Positions 1-5,951 of a stretch of 15,414 nucleotides of DNA are shown in pieces. Every line of letters starts with the position of its first letter. Within the stretch, counting starts at the first letter, position 1. The stretch lies in assembly GCA_034666965.1 (NCBI GenBank), contig JAXDKT010000012.1, positions 1 to 15,414 on the forward strand, written 5' to 3'. Made by a program: the position numbers and the translations under genes. Below the pieces are notes generated by a model. The model made no database searches, was not told the DNA's origin, and saw nothing but the letters and a program-made list of their open reading frames with translations. The stretch is from Chersky-267 sp034666965. GTDB lineage: Bacteria > Chloroflexota > Limnocylindria > Limnocylindrales > CSP1-4.

Positions 1-810
1 GTTCACGAGCGAGAACAGACCCTGGGCCCGCTGATTTGCGAGAAGATCCGGGATGGCCGCGAGTCCGTAGCCGGATTCCCATGGCGAGCCAAATCGCGCG
101 GCGTTGTACCACAACGCGATGACCAGGGCCGGAGCCGCGGCGACTGCGACCGCGGCGATCCTTCTGAGCCTGAGGGCTGGGTCGGCGACGTCACGAGCCA
201 CCACCCATGCGCCAAGGGGCAGGGCCAGCAGCACCGGCGGCCGGCACAGGAAGGCGGCGCCGAGCAACGCGCCGAGCAGGAGCGGGCGGCGCCGCCCAAA
301 TGCTTCGACGAGGAAGGCCAGGCTGATCAGCGTGGCCAGGAGCTGGGCTTCGTGCCAGACACCCCCGTTGAGGACCAGCCACCACAGCGGGGTGCTGAAG
401 CCGAAGAAAACCACCAGCCAGAATCTCTCGGTCGAGGTCAGTCGCGCGATCCGGCGCACGAGGACGTCGACGAGAAGGAGCGAGCCGGCGGCCAAAAGCG
501 CGTTGACCACCGGCTCGTACGTGGCCGCACCCGCGGGGCCCAGCACGGCCACCATCGGCAGGAGCACGATCGACACGAGCGGCCCGAACGGGAGGTAGGT
601 TCGGTCTCCGATCACCACGCTGTCGATCGGGAACAGCGGCGATTCGAGCCACAACCGGCCGTGAAGCAAGGCGTCGGCGAGGTAATAGAAGTCCGGCCGC
701 CCGGCGGAGTGCCAGAGGTCCGTGGCGAGATACGCAACCAGGCCAACCAGAAAGATCGCCGCGCCTGCCCGCCCGCGACGGGCCAGCGCAAGGAGCCGTT
801 GGAACTTCAC
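1..810 (-). CDS. GT-C/family 39-like polytopic membrane protein (3' part cut by window edge)
   Basis: This is a polytopic membrane protein of which the first 270 residues are visible; the C-terminus lies beyond the window edge. Hydrophobic segments fall at about 18-30, 76-93, 103-117, 130-147, 155-170, 176-203 and 218-234. Between the first two is an extracytoplasmic loop with DFYYLADALLHGRLWL (40-55), and later comes LWYNAARFGSPWESGY (233-248). Both patterns are familiar from GT-C fold, lipid-linked sugar transferases (family 39/DUF2029-like). A role in cell-envelope glycosylation is therefore inferred; the exact substrate is unknown. The GTG start was chosen because GGGGA sits 7 nt upstream and no ATG, GTG or TTG occurs in frame between it and the preceding gene. 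Long overlapping frames on both strands are Arg/Pro-rich and lack such hydrophobic patterning. It follows the LLM gene on the same strand after a 142-nt gap with no convincing terminator. Confidence 0.8.
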   Translation of the reverse strand, partial: MKFQRLLALARRGRAGAAIFLVGLVAYLATDLWHSAGRPDFYYLADALLHGRLWLESPLFPIDSVVIGDRTYLPFGPLVSIVLLPMVAVLGPAGAATYEPVVNALLAAGSLLLVDVLVRRIARLTSTERFWLVVFFGFSTPLWWLVLNGGVWHEAQLLATLISLAFLVEAFGRRRPLLLGALLGAAFLCRPPVLLALPLGAWVVARDVADPALRLRRIAAVAVAAAPALVIALWYNAARFGSPWESGYGLAAIPDLLANQRAQGLFSLVN

Positions 811-952
811 GGAGCGGTCCCCGTTGCTTCGTCCGCAGCGCCGGTGGACGGGAACCCGAGGATACCCGCACCGGCCCGGGATCGAGCCGTGACCAGAGTG
901 CTCGGCGGCTCGACGACCCGCGGCCGACCTCGTGGCCGGCCCGCCTCGATCG

Positions 953-1918
953 TCAGCGCGCCGCCAGGACGCCCAGGATCTCGCGCTGCGCGAAGTCCAG
1001 GAATCCGGCTTGGTCCGGTCCGACCTGGTGCAGGTAGACGTGATCGAAGCCAGCCTCCGCAAACTTGTCGATGGCGGCTCGGTACGGCGCCGGGTCCGGG
1101 CCGCAGATGACCTCCTTGGCGACCTGGTCCACGGTCACGCCCTTGGCCAGCGCGGCGTAGTCGTCGGGGCGAGCCAGCTCTTGCGACACCGCGCCGTGCA
1201 GCGCCGCGTTGGGCCACCAGCGGTGTGCGGTCGCGCGGGCGTCCGCCTCGTCCTCCGCCCAGCACACGGTCATCTGGCCGACTCGCGGCCCGACCTCCGG
1301 CTCGGCGGCGTCCCGGTACGTCTTGACCAGGTCGGCGTCGGGCGCGGTCGCGATGAGCCCGTCACCGGTCTTGCCGGCGGAGCGCGCCGCTCGCGGGCCA
1401 CCGGCCGCCATCAGGATCGGCGGCGGGGTGTCGGGTCGGCTGAACAGCGTGGCGTTCTCGACCGTGAAGTGTCGTCCGCGATGATCGACCTCGGCGCCCC
1501 GCCAGAGCGCGCGGATCACCTCGATCGCCTCTTCGAGCATCTCGGTTCGAACGTCCGCCGGCGGCCACGGCGCACCGGTGACGTGCTCGTTGAGCCGTTC
1601 GCCGGTGCCCAGGCCAAGCCAGAAGCGGTCGGGCAGCAATTCGGCGGTGGTCGCCGCCGCTTGGGCAATGACCGTGGGATGGGTCCGGATGATCGGGCAC
1701 GTGACGCCGGTGCCCAGGCGGAGCGTGGTGGTTCGGGCGGCGATCGCGCCGAGGACGCTCCAGACGAACGGGCTGTGTCCCTGCTCGGGGATCCAGGGGT
1801 GGAAATGATCCGAGATCATCGCGAACTCGAAGCCCGCGTCCTCGGCCGCGACCGCCAGCTCCACCAGCTTGGTGGCCGAGTGTTCCTCTGAAGAGAGCGC
1901 GAACCCGAGCTTCGGCAT
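953..1918 (-). CDS. F420-dependent LLM-class oxidoreductase, FGD-like (TIGR03557-type)
   Basis: This is a 321-aa TIM-barrel flavin/deazaflavin oxidoreductase of the luciferase-like superfamily. It resembles mycobacterial F420-dependent glucose-6-phosphate dehydrogenase: the N-terminus KLGFALSSEE, the motif SDHFHPW (36-42), and GLGTGERLNE (102-111). By eye these place H38, W42 and E107 where FGD has its active-site His40, Trp44 and Glu109. It should therefore bind F420 and oxidise or reduce a small substrate by hydride transfer at C5 of the deazaflavin. Many TIGR03557 proteins are not true G6P dehydrogenases, so the substrate is left open. The ATG is preceded by GGGAGG at 5-nt spacing, a clear ribosome binding site. 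A TAGGCT hexamer (minus strand, 1951-1946) could be its -10 box. Downstream on the same strand is the membrane glycosyltransferase-like gene. Confidence 0.9.
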   Translation of the reverse strand: MPKLGFALSSEEHSATKLVELAVAAEDAGFEFAMISDHFHPWIPEQGHSPFVWSVLGAIAARTTTLRLGTGVTCPIIRTHPTVIAQAAATTAELLPDRFWLGLGTGERLNEHVTGAPWPPADVRTEMLEEAIEVIRALWRGAEVDHRGRHFTVENATLFSRPDTPPPILMAAGGPRAARSAGKTGDGLIATAPDADLVKTYRDAAEPEVGPRVGQMTVCWAEDEADARATAHRWWPNAALHGAVSQELARPDDYAALAKGVTVDQVAKEVICGPDPAPYRAAIDKFAEAGFDHVYLHQVGPDQAGFLDFAQREILGVLAAR

Positions 1919-2063
1919 GCGGTCCTCCCGGTGGCGTGCTGGAGCAGCCTAGGACCGGGTCCGTTGCTTCTCGACGCGACTTCGTCGGCGGTGCATTACA
2001 GGGCCGTTCCGGCGGGTCTCGTTGCCCGAGTGTCCGTAGAACCGCCACCGGCGCGGCCGGTCG

Positions 2064-2750
2064 CTAGGCCTGGGCGCCCTCAGGCGACCGAGGGGCGATC
2101 TCGATCGTCCGGCTCGACGCCCACAGCTCGGGGATCGCCTCGTAGTGGCCCGCCCGCCAGTCCGTGAGCATGCGGGCATGGCGGGTCGCGATCGGTTGGT
2201 CGACGTTGCCGCCGGTGGCCTCCTGGAGGGTCGCCCAATCGCTCCAGACCGACAACGTGACGAAGCGGTCGGGTGAGCGTCGGGCGAGGTAGAGCGCCAG
2301 CGGCCCGTGTCCCTCCGCAGCATCGGCCAGGGTCCCGGCGTTGGCTTGCTCGACGTATCGCTCCAGACCGCCAGCCGACACTTCGCCGTGGACCAGTCGA
2401 AGAAGACCGGGTCGTTCCGGGCGGTCGAACCGGTAGCCGAAGCCGAGCGGCAGACAATCGAGCTCAGGCTCCGCCGTCGCGCTGAGGTGGTCGGACAGGA
2501 GGCGCGAGCGCTCCGGCGCGTCCCCCAGCACCGTCGCCACCGCGTCCCCGGTCGCCCATATCGTCGCGATGAGGCGCTGTCCGTGCTCGTCGGGGCCCTG
2601 CCGGCCGACGTACAGGTCGATCAGCCCGGGGAGTCCCAGCAAGGTCGGGACCAGCGTCTCCCGGAGGGTCACGTCGAACGCGACGGGCACCGGCCGGAAT
2701 CGGAACAGCCACATGACGCCGGGCTCGGTCACGACCACATTCGACTCCAT
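2064..2750 (-). CDS. Tandem ABM-like (dimeric alpha/beta barrel) protein of unknown function
   Basis: The 228-aa soluble protein has two similar halves of about 100 residues. Each half has a strand-helix-strand pattern with a conserved-looking core: VMWLFRFRPVP then LPGLIDLYVGRQ and RLIATIWAT in the first half, and LLRLVHGEVS then GPLALYLARR and RFVTLSVWSDWATLQEATG in the second. That layout (a hydrophobic strand, a helix with a mid-protein PGL turn, then a strand ending in W) is typical of the ferredoxin-like antibiotic-biosynthesis-monooxygenase/dimeric alpha-beta barrel fold. A tandem duplication would let one chain form the barrel normally made by a dimer. No catalytic residue can be named, so no activity is proposed. 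The ATG has no clear Shine-Dalgarno. It lies 107 nt after the DUF72 gene and 145 nt before the LLM gene, all on the same strand. Confidence 0.7.
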   Translation of the reverse strand: MESNVVVTEPGVMWLFRFRPVPVAFDVTLRETLVPTLLGLPGLIDLYVGRQGPDEHGQRLIATIWATGDAVATVLGDAPERSRLLSDHLSATAEPELDCLPLGFGYRFDRPERPGLLRLVHGEVSAGGLERYVEQANAGTLADAAEGHGPLALYLARRSPDRFVTLSVWSDWATLQEATGGNVDQPIATRHARMLTDWRAGHYEAIPELWASSRTIEIAPRSPEGAQA

Positions 2751-2857
2751 GGCGACGGGGCTGCGAGTGTCGCCCGAAGAGGGTCAGATAGCAAGCCGGG
2801 TCGCGGCCAACGGACGCCCGGCGCCCGGGCGCGACGCTGCGTCGGTCAGGATCGCGC

Positions 2858-3598
2858 TCATGTCGTCTCGGTAATCCGCTGGACCAGGAGCCGCCTGAAG
2901 GACCGTGCATTGCGTGGGGCGCAGGCATGCCCGTCGTTGTTGAAGTAGACATAACCCTCCGGCCGCGGCCCGAAGACCTCGACGAGACGCGCTGCCCAGG
3001 TCGTCAGCGCCTCCCGTCCGTAACAGGACTGGGGTGTCGCCCGGCCCTCGTGGAGGCGCACATAAAGCCACGGAGCCGTCCGCCAGATCGGCGTTCGGGG
3101 GCCACGTCGATCGGCCAGGCAGAGAGCGGCTCCGTGGCGGATCAGGAGCTCACGTAGTCCGTCGACGAACCAGCTCGAATGGCGCGGCTCCACGGTCAAC
3201 GCCACATCCGGGCCGAACGCCGCCAGGGTGCGATCGAGCCGGTCGAGTGCGACCGGCATGTCGGGCGGCAGCTGGAGCAGGATCGGTCCCAGCCGATCGC
3301 CCAGGCGGCTGGCTCGATCCATCAGGAACTCGACCGGTTCACGAGGCGACTGCAGGCGCCGAACGTGGGTCAGGTAGCGGCTGGCCTTGACCGCGAAACG
3401 GAAATCGTCGGGGACCGCATCGCGCCAGCGGCTGAACGTCTTTGCAGCCGGCGTGCGATAGAAGGTCACGTTGAGCTCGACCGTGGAGAAGTGGCGGGCA
3501 TAGAACTCGAGGCGCCGCGCGCTCGCCAGGCGGTCCGGATAGAACGCGCCGGCCCAGTGGTCATAGGCGAATCCCGATGTCCCTACCTGCGTCTCGAT
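2858..3598 (-). CDS. DUF72 (YecE family) protein, apparently with a non-canonical ATC start
   Basis: This is a DUF72/YecE protein, a TIM-barrel-like family of unknown biochemical role. The diagnostic N-terminus is complete: VGTSGFAYDHWAGAFYP, then FYARHFSTVELNVTFYR, and further on LLQLPPDMP, LTVEPRHSSW, YVRLHEG and GYVYFNNDGHACAP near the C-terminus. If translation begins at ATC (3598) the protein is 246 aa, the usual family size, and starts four residues before VGTSG as family members do. No ATG, GTG or TTG lies in frame between the preceding TGA (3604-3602) and the domain; the first GTG (3469) would delete about 43 conserved residues. GGAGGA lies upstream but 16 nt away. The upstream PH-like gene is in the same frame, separated only by that TGA. 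Domain identity is secure; the start is not. Confidence 0.85.
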   Translation of the reverse strand: METQVGTSGFAYDHWAGAFYPDRLASARRLEFYARHFSTVELNVTFYRTPAAKTFSRWRDAVPDDFRFAVKASRYLTHVRRLQSPREPVEFLMDRASRLGDRLGPILLQLPPDMPVALDRLDRTLAAFGPDVALTVEPRHSSWFVDGLRELLIRHGAALCLADRRGPRTPIWRTAPWLYVRLHEGRATPQSCYGREALTTWAARLVEVFGPRPEGYVYFNNDGHACAPRNARSFRRLLVQRITETT

Positions 3599-3601
3599 CG
3601 C

Positions 3602-3937
3602 TCAGCCCGGGTCTTCCTCCGCGAGCCGTTGACCGATCATCGCCAGAGCCTCACCGGCGGCGGCGAACTGCTCGGGCGGGATCGAGAGGACCTGCGGCAA
3701 ATGACTTGGATGCTCGGGCACGATCACCAGGGTGGCCGGCCGTTGGCGCTCGATGTCGAACTGGATCCGGCGGAGCTGATCGATGGCGACGTTGAGGGCG
3801 ATCCGGTTGGCGTCGCTCACCAGCAGGCGGCGATCGGTAATCGCCACGAGGCCCTCTACGGCCCGCGCCCTGTGATGGATTCGCTCGCCCGGGTCGAGGA
3901 GTTGCAGGATGTTCTGATTCTCCGCATCGTCGTTCAT
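3602..3937 (-). CDS. Small bacterial PH-like (YokE-type) protein, hypothetical
   Basis: The 111-aa protein has the pattern of bacterial PH-like domains: LLDPGERIHHRARAVEGLVAITDRRLLV (split here by strands at about 14-40), then IALNVAIDQLRRIQFDI and ATLVIVPEHP, and a C-terminal helix (QFAAAGEALAMIGQRLAEE) as in PH folds. The GLVAITDRRLL signature is the most recognisable part. Function is unknown; such domains often mediate protein-protein contacts. There is no signal peptide or membrane segment. The ATG is preceded by an almost perfect anti-16S match, GGAGGTGATC, with 6 nt between GGAGG and the start, implying strong initiation. It ends 3 nt before the inferred start of the DUF72 gene and in the same frame, so the two are almost certainly co-translated. 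Confidence 0.7.
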   Translation of the reverse strand: MNDDAENQNILQLLDPGERIHHRARAVEGLVAITDRRLLVSDANRIALNVAIDQLRRIQFDIERQRPATLVIVPEHPSHLPQVLSIPPEQFAAAGEALAMIGQRLAEEDPG

Positions 3938-3938
3938 G

Positions 3939-3948
3939 GATCACCTCC
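3939..3948 (-). promoter_or_regulatory. Near-perfect Shine-Dalgarno (GGAGGTGATC) of the PH-like gene
   Basis: On the minus strand GGAGGTGATC precedes the ATG at 3937 by one base. It complements the 16S 3' end (GATCACCTCC) over ten positions. It fixes the start of the 111-aa gene and is the strongest ribosome binding site in the window, whereas several neighbours have weak or no such site. Confidence 0.85.
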
Positions 3949-4016
3949 ACTTCGGGCCCGACGCCGGGGACTTGGCCGTGATCGTGGCCATCCCGCGGCG
4001 TCAGCGTGGCTGGAGA

Positions 4017-4223
4017 TCACCGTTCGCCGTCGCCGCCCGGGATGGCCGGCTCGGAGCTGGTCGAGTTCGCCGCGATCCGCTCGTCGCCGGGTTGCACGCC
4101 GCCGGGGATCGTCTCGGCGACTCGTTCCGGCTTGCGCCCGATGTACGCACCAGGATCCGCGGGCTTGGCCAGCGGGTCGTCCACGGGGTCGGGTCGGTCG
4201 ACGGGGCGCTCGGTTGGGGTCAT
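4017..4223 (-). CDS. Small disordered hypothetical protein (68 aa)
   Basis: This is a 68-residue Pro/Asp/Arg/Glu-rich protein with no membrane segment. Its central block, GAYIGRKPERVAETIPGGVQ followed by PGDERIAANSTSS, looks like a conserved motif of short actinobacterial/Chloroflexota hypothetical proteins, but that recollection needs a database check. Function is unknown. I chose the ATG at 4223 rather than one nine codons upstream because GAGGAG lies 6 nt before it (complement of 4230-4235). Low complexity and short length make it the least certain of the minus-strand genes here, but the good ribosome binding site and its position 79 nt before the PH-like gene on the same strand support it. 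Confidence 0.6.
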   Translation of the reverse strand: MTPTERPVDRPDPVDDPLAKPADPGAYIGRKPERVAETIPGGVQPGDERIAANSTSSEPAIPGGDGER

Positions 4224-4530
4224 GTCGTTCTCCTCGGACGGACGGGGCACCTGCCCGGAGCCTCCCGACGATGACCCGCGAGTCCAGGCGAGACCATGCT
4301 CGGGCCGCCGGACACCATTGCAAGCGCCTGTCGGACGGTCAGCCGTCGCTGCCCGTCCGCGCGGCCGATCCGGACGCGACCAGCCCGAGGCTGCTTCGGC
4401 ACGGTGGGCACGCAGGTTTCAGACGCACGCGTGCCCGGCGGATTCGCAGCCTGCTACGAGGGGATCTGCGCGAGCTGCCACGGGGCGATCCGCCCGGGGC
4501 TGCGCCGGCTCCGCGGCGTTATGCGGCGCA
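4224..4530. other. 307-nt gap between NUDIX and the 68-aa gene
   Basis: The minus-strand gap contains no confident gene. It holds a possible stem-loop, CGGACGG (4332-4338) with CCGTCCG (4353-4359) around a 14-nt loop, without a U-tract, and the promoter region expected for the 68-aa/PH/DUF72 run. The plus strand carries a short open frame with a CxxCH motif, listed separately with low confidence. Confidence 0.5.
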
Positions 4531-4559
4531 TCACTCACCGCCGCGAGGCAGGTCGTTGA
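4296..4559 (+). CDS. Possible short protein with a CASCH motif (doubtful)
   Basis: An 87-codon frame with a Cys-rich part, CYEGICASCHG (53-63), followed by a very basic tail GLRRLRGVMRRITHRRE. CxxCH is the haem c attachment motif, but there is no signal peptide, so a zinc site or chance would be likelier than a cytochrome. A shorter version could start at the GTG at 4404 (51 codons, mostly G/C at third positions). No clear ribosome binding site is visible before either start. Its last 29 nt run into the NUDIX gene on the opposite strand. It is listed because it fills an otherwise empty stretch; it may well be spurious. Confidence 0.22.
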   Translation: MLGPPDTIASACRTVSRRCPSARPIRTRPARGCFGTVGTQVSDARVPGGFAACYEGICASCHGAIRPGLRRLRGVMRRITHRREAGR

Positions 4560-5016
4560 GGATCTCGTCGAGCCGGTCGAGCAGAGCCGCCTGAGCCGGC
4601 TTGATCCGGCGACGGGCCTCGTCACGATCGAACCACGCGACCCGGTCGATCTCCGGAAAGGCCTCGATCGCGCCCGAGCGCGGCGGCCATTCGATCTCGA
4701 ACTCGACCGACCGGGCCGACGCGGGGTCAAGGTCGCCTTCGACGGCCCAGGCATGGACGACTTTGCCGCCCTTCTGGACGATCGACCCGAGCGGATGCAG
4801 CGGCCCGGCCGGGGTGGGTTGACCGGTCTCCTCCGCGAACTCGCGCCGGGCCGCCTCGAGCAGCGGTTCGTCGGCGGCGGGCTCGCCCTTCGGGATGGAC
4901 CAATGACCGGCGTCGCGACTCCGGAAGAGCGGTCCCCCAGGGTGAGCCAGCAGGACCTCCGGACCGGCCGGGCGTCGGCGATAGAGCACGATCCCCGCGC
5001 TCGAGCGGCTGCTCAC
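4531..5016 (-). CDS. NUDIX hydrolase, COG4119-type predicted NTP pyrophosphohydrolase
   Basis: This is a 161-aa NUDIX-fold hydrolase expected to cleave a nucleoside diphosphate linked to another moiety, with Mg2+ or Mn2+. The Nudix box is complete at about residues 44-66: G44, E50, R58-E59, E62-E63 and G65 (GEPAADEP then REFAEETGQ). Around it are the features of the COG4119 subgroup: SSAGIVLYRRR at the N-terminus, VLLAHPGGP, GHWSIPKGE just before the box, KVVHAWAVEGDLD and EWPPRSG, then FPEIDRVAWFD and QAALLDRLDEI. The physiological substrate is unknown. A GTG start is chosen because the conserved domain begins within six residues; GGAG lies 10 nt upstream. Longer in-frame extensions upstream lack the family pattern. 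It is divergent from the Ddn-like gene across a 154-nt region. Confidence 0.9.
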   Translation of the reverse strand: MSSRSSAGIVLYRRRPAGPEVLLAHPGGPLFRSRDAGHWSIPKGEPAADEPLLEAARREFAEETGQPTPAGPLHPLGSIVQKGGKVVHAWAVEGDLDPASARSVEFEIEWPPRSGAIEAFPEIDRVAWFDRDEARRRIKPAQAALLDRLDEILNDLPRGGE

Positions 5017-5170
5017 GTTCTTCTCGCTCCATGCGACGTGTGTAGAGACGGTAGAGCGCGAACCCGACCAGCGCCAGACGTTGGGCGCGTCGCCGCCGGC
5101 GATCGCGCCGGGTTCATGAGATAGTTGCGGGCACAACGACACAACCGTGCGGCACACTCCAGAGGTTCCG

Positions 5171-5593
5171 ATGCCCGACGACGAGGTGGATCCGTTCACG
5201 CGAGACCTCATCGCGGACCTGCGCGAGCACGGCAAGGCGACCACAGGGCGGATGGTCGGACGACCCCTGATGGTCCTGACGACGACCGGCGCCAAGACCG
5301 GCCGGCCACGGACGGCGATCGTGACCTACACCCGCGACGGCGATCGCTACGTCATCGCCGGGACCAAGAGCGGCGACCCGACCCACCCCGCCTGGTATCT
5401 CAACCTGCTCGCCGATCCAAACGTGACCGTCGAGGCCGGCGGCGAGCGCTTCGCCGCCCGAGCGACGGTGATCGAGGGCGAGGAGCGCTCGAGGCTGTGG
5501 AACCAGCACGCAGCCGAGCGCGCGGAGCTACGGGACTACCCCGCGAAGACCTCGCGGGTGATCCCGGTGATCGTCCTGGACCGCGTTACCTAG
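5171..5593 (+). CDS. Ddn-like nitroreductase-family deazaflavin-dependent oxidoreductase
   Basis: This 140-aa split-barrel protein is of the F420H2-dependent FDOR-A/Ddn type (TIGR00026). The F420-binding signature is clear: MVLTTTGAKTGRPRT near residue 35, then RYVIAGTKSG, HPAWYLNLLADPNVTVEAG and a RATVIEGEERSRLW segment. Such proteins use reduced F420 to reduce quinones or other electrophiles; the natural substrate here is unknown. The start was placed at the ATG preceded by AGAGG with 5-nt spacing; a GTG 24 nt earlier is in frame but would add residues outside the family pattern. It stands alone on the plus strand, divergent from the NUDIX gene and followed by a strong hairpin. With the LLM oxidoreductase it indicates an F420-making host. 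Confidence 0.92.
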   Translation: MPDDEVDPFTRDLIADLREHGKATTGRMVGRPLMVLTTTGAKTGRPRTAIVTYTRDGDRYVIAGTKSGDPTHPAWYLNLLADPNVTVEAGGERFAARATVIEGEERSRLWNQHAAERAELRDYPAKTSRVIPVIVLDRVT

Positions 5594-5622
5594 CCACTCT
5601 GGCGAATCGCGGTACGGAGCGG

Positions 5623-5660
5623 CGGGCCGCCGCGGTCACTGATCGAACAGCGGCGGCCCG
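5623..5660 (+). terminator. GC-rich hairpin after the Ddn-like gene
   Basis: CGGGCCGCCGC (5623-5633) pairs perfectly with GCGGCGGCCCG (5650-5660) around a 16-nt loop, starting 29 nt after the stop codon. There is no U-tract, which is common for terminators in very GC-rich genomes. It probably ends the Ddn-like transcript. Confidence 0.55.
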
Positions 5661-5715
5661 GTAGCCCGGGTGGCCTCTTCGCCGGCAGGGCCGGACGGTG
5701 GGGACGGGCCCTCGC

Positions 5716-5729
5716 GGCTGCCGGCAGCC
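5716..5729. repeat. Perfect 14-bp palindrome
   Basis: GGCTGCCGGCAGCC is identical to its own reverse complement. It lies about 140 nt upstream of the methyltransferase promoter. It could be a dimeric regulator site or part of a structured RNA; neither is shown. Confidence 0.35.
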
Positions 5730-5864
5730 CCGTAGGGCGGCGGACGCCGTCCTCCGGGAACCCGCTTACAGGCCACGCGGTTCCGCACACAGCCTCGGAC
5801 TCGGGCCTAGCGTACGCCGCGCCGGGCCCCCGTACCAGCCCAGGGCATAGCCCGATCGGACGGC

Positions 5865-5892
5865 TTGAATCGACCGCGACGCATGCTATGCT
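5865..5892 (+). promoter_or_regulatory. Sigma70-like promoter with extended -10 for the methyltransferase gene
   Basis: TTGAAT (5865-5870) and TATGCT (5887-5892) are separated by 16 nt, and the -10 is preceded by TGC, giving an extended -10 (TGCTATGCT). Transcription would start near 5899. This argues that the TTG and ATG codons overlapping the boxes are not translation starts. Confidence 0.5.
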
Positions 5893-5951
5893 CCGCGACC
5901 CGTCGGGCCGACCGGGATCGGCGCGCGGATTCAGAAGGACCGGATCGACTG

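Larger units (their letters stand above)
5594..5951. other. 358-nt intergenic region rich in inverted repeats
   Basis: No open frame on either strand shows a protein signature. The region holds an 11-bp hairpin just after the Ddn-like gene, a 6-bp stem AGGGCC/GGCCCT, a perfect 14-bp palindrome and, at its end, an extended -10 promoter aimed at the methyltransferase gene (each given separately or in the findings). A structured small RNA cannot be excluded, but no known RNA family is recognised. Confidence 0.5.

Noticed and set aside
191..871. A 226-codon minus-strand frame overlapping the GT-C-like gene
   Set aside because: Its product is Arg/Ala/Pro-rich with no hydrophobic patterning; the neighbouring frame gives clean membrane helices and GT-C motifs.
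3179..4594. A 471-codon plus-strand open frame over DUF72, PH-like and the 68-aa genes
   Set aside because: Its product is Arg/Asp-rich with no recognisable motif and spans several real minus-strand genes; it results from the high GC content.
5000..5110. A minus-strand frame reading LALVGFALYRLYTRRMEREE upstream of the NUDIX start
   Set aside because: It looks like a membrane-anchor tail, but a TGA lies shortly upstream, no start codon exists, and it runs into NUDIX out of frame.
5748..5780. A segment resembling the 3' end of RNase P RNA (AACCCGCTTACAGG)
   Set aside because: One base is missing from the usual AACCCGGCTTA, and no GAGGAAAGTCC element occurs upstream; the needed 5' part would fall inside the Ddn-like gene.
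5865..5951. Starting the methyltransferase at TTG 5865 or ATG 5883
   Set aside because: Both codons overlap the -35 and -10 boxes of the best promoter, the added residues are Arg-rich and lack family similarity, and no ribosome binding site precedes them.
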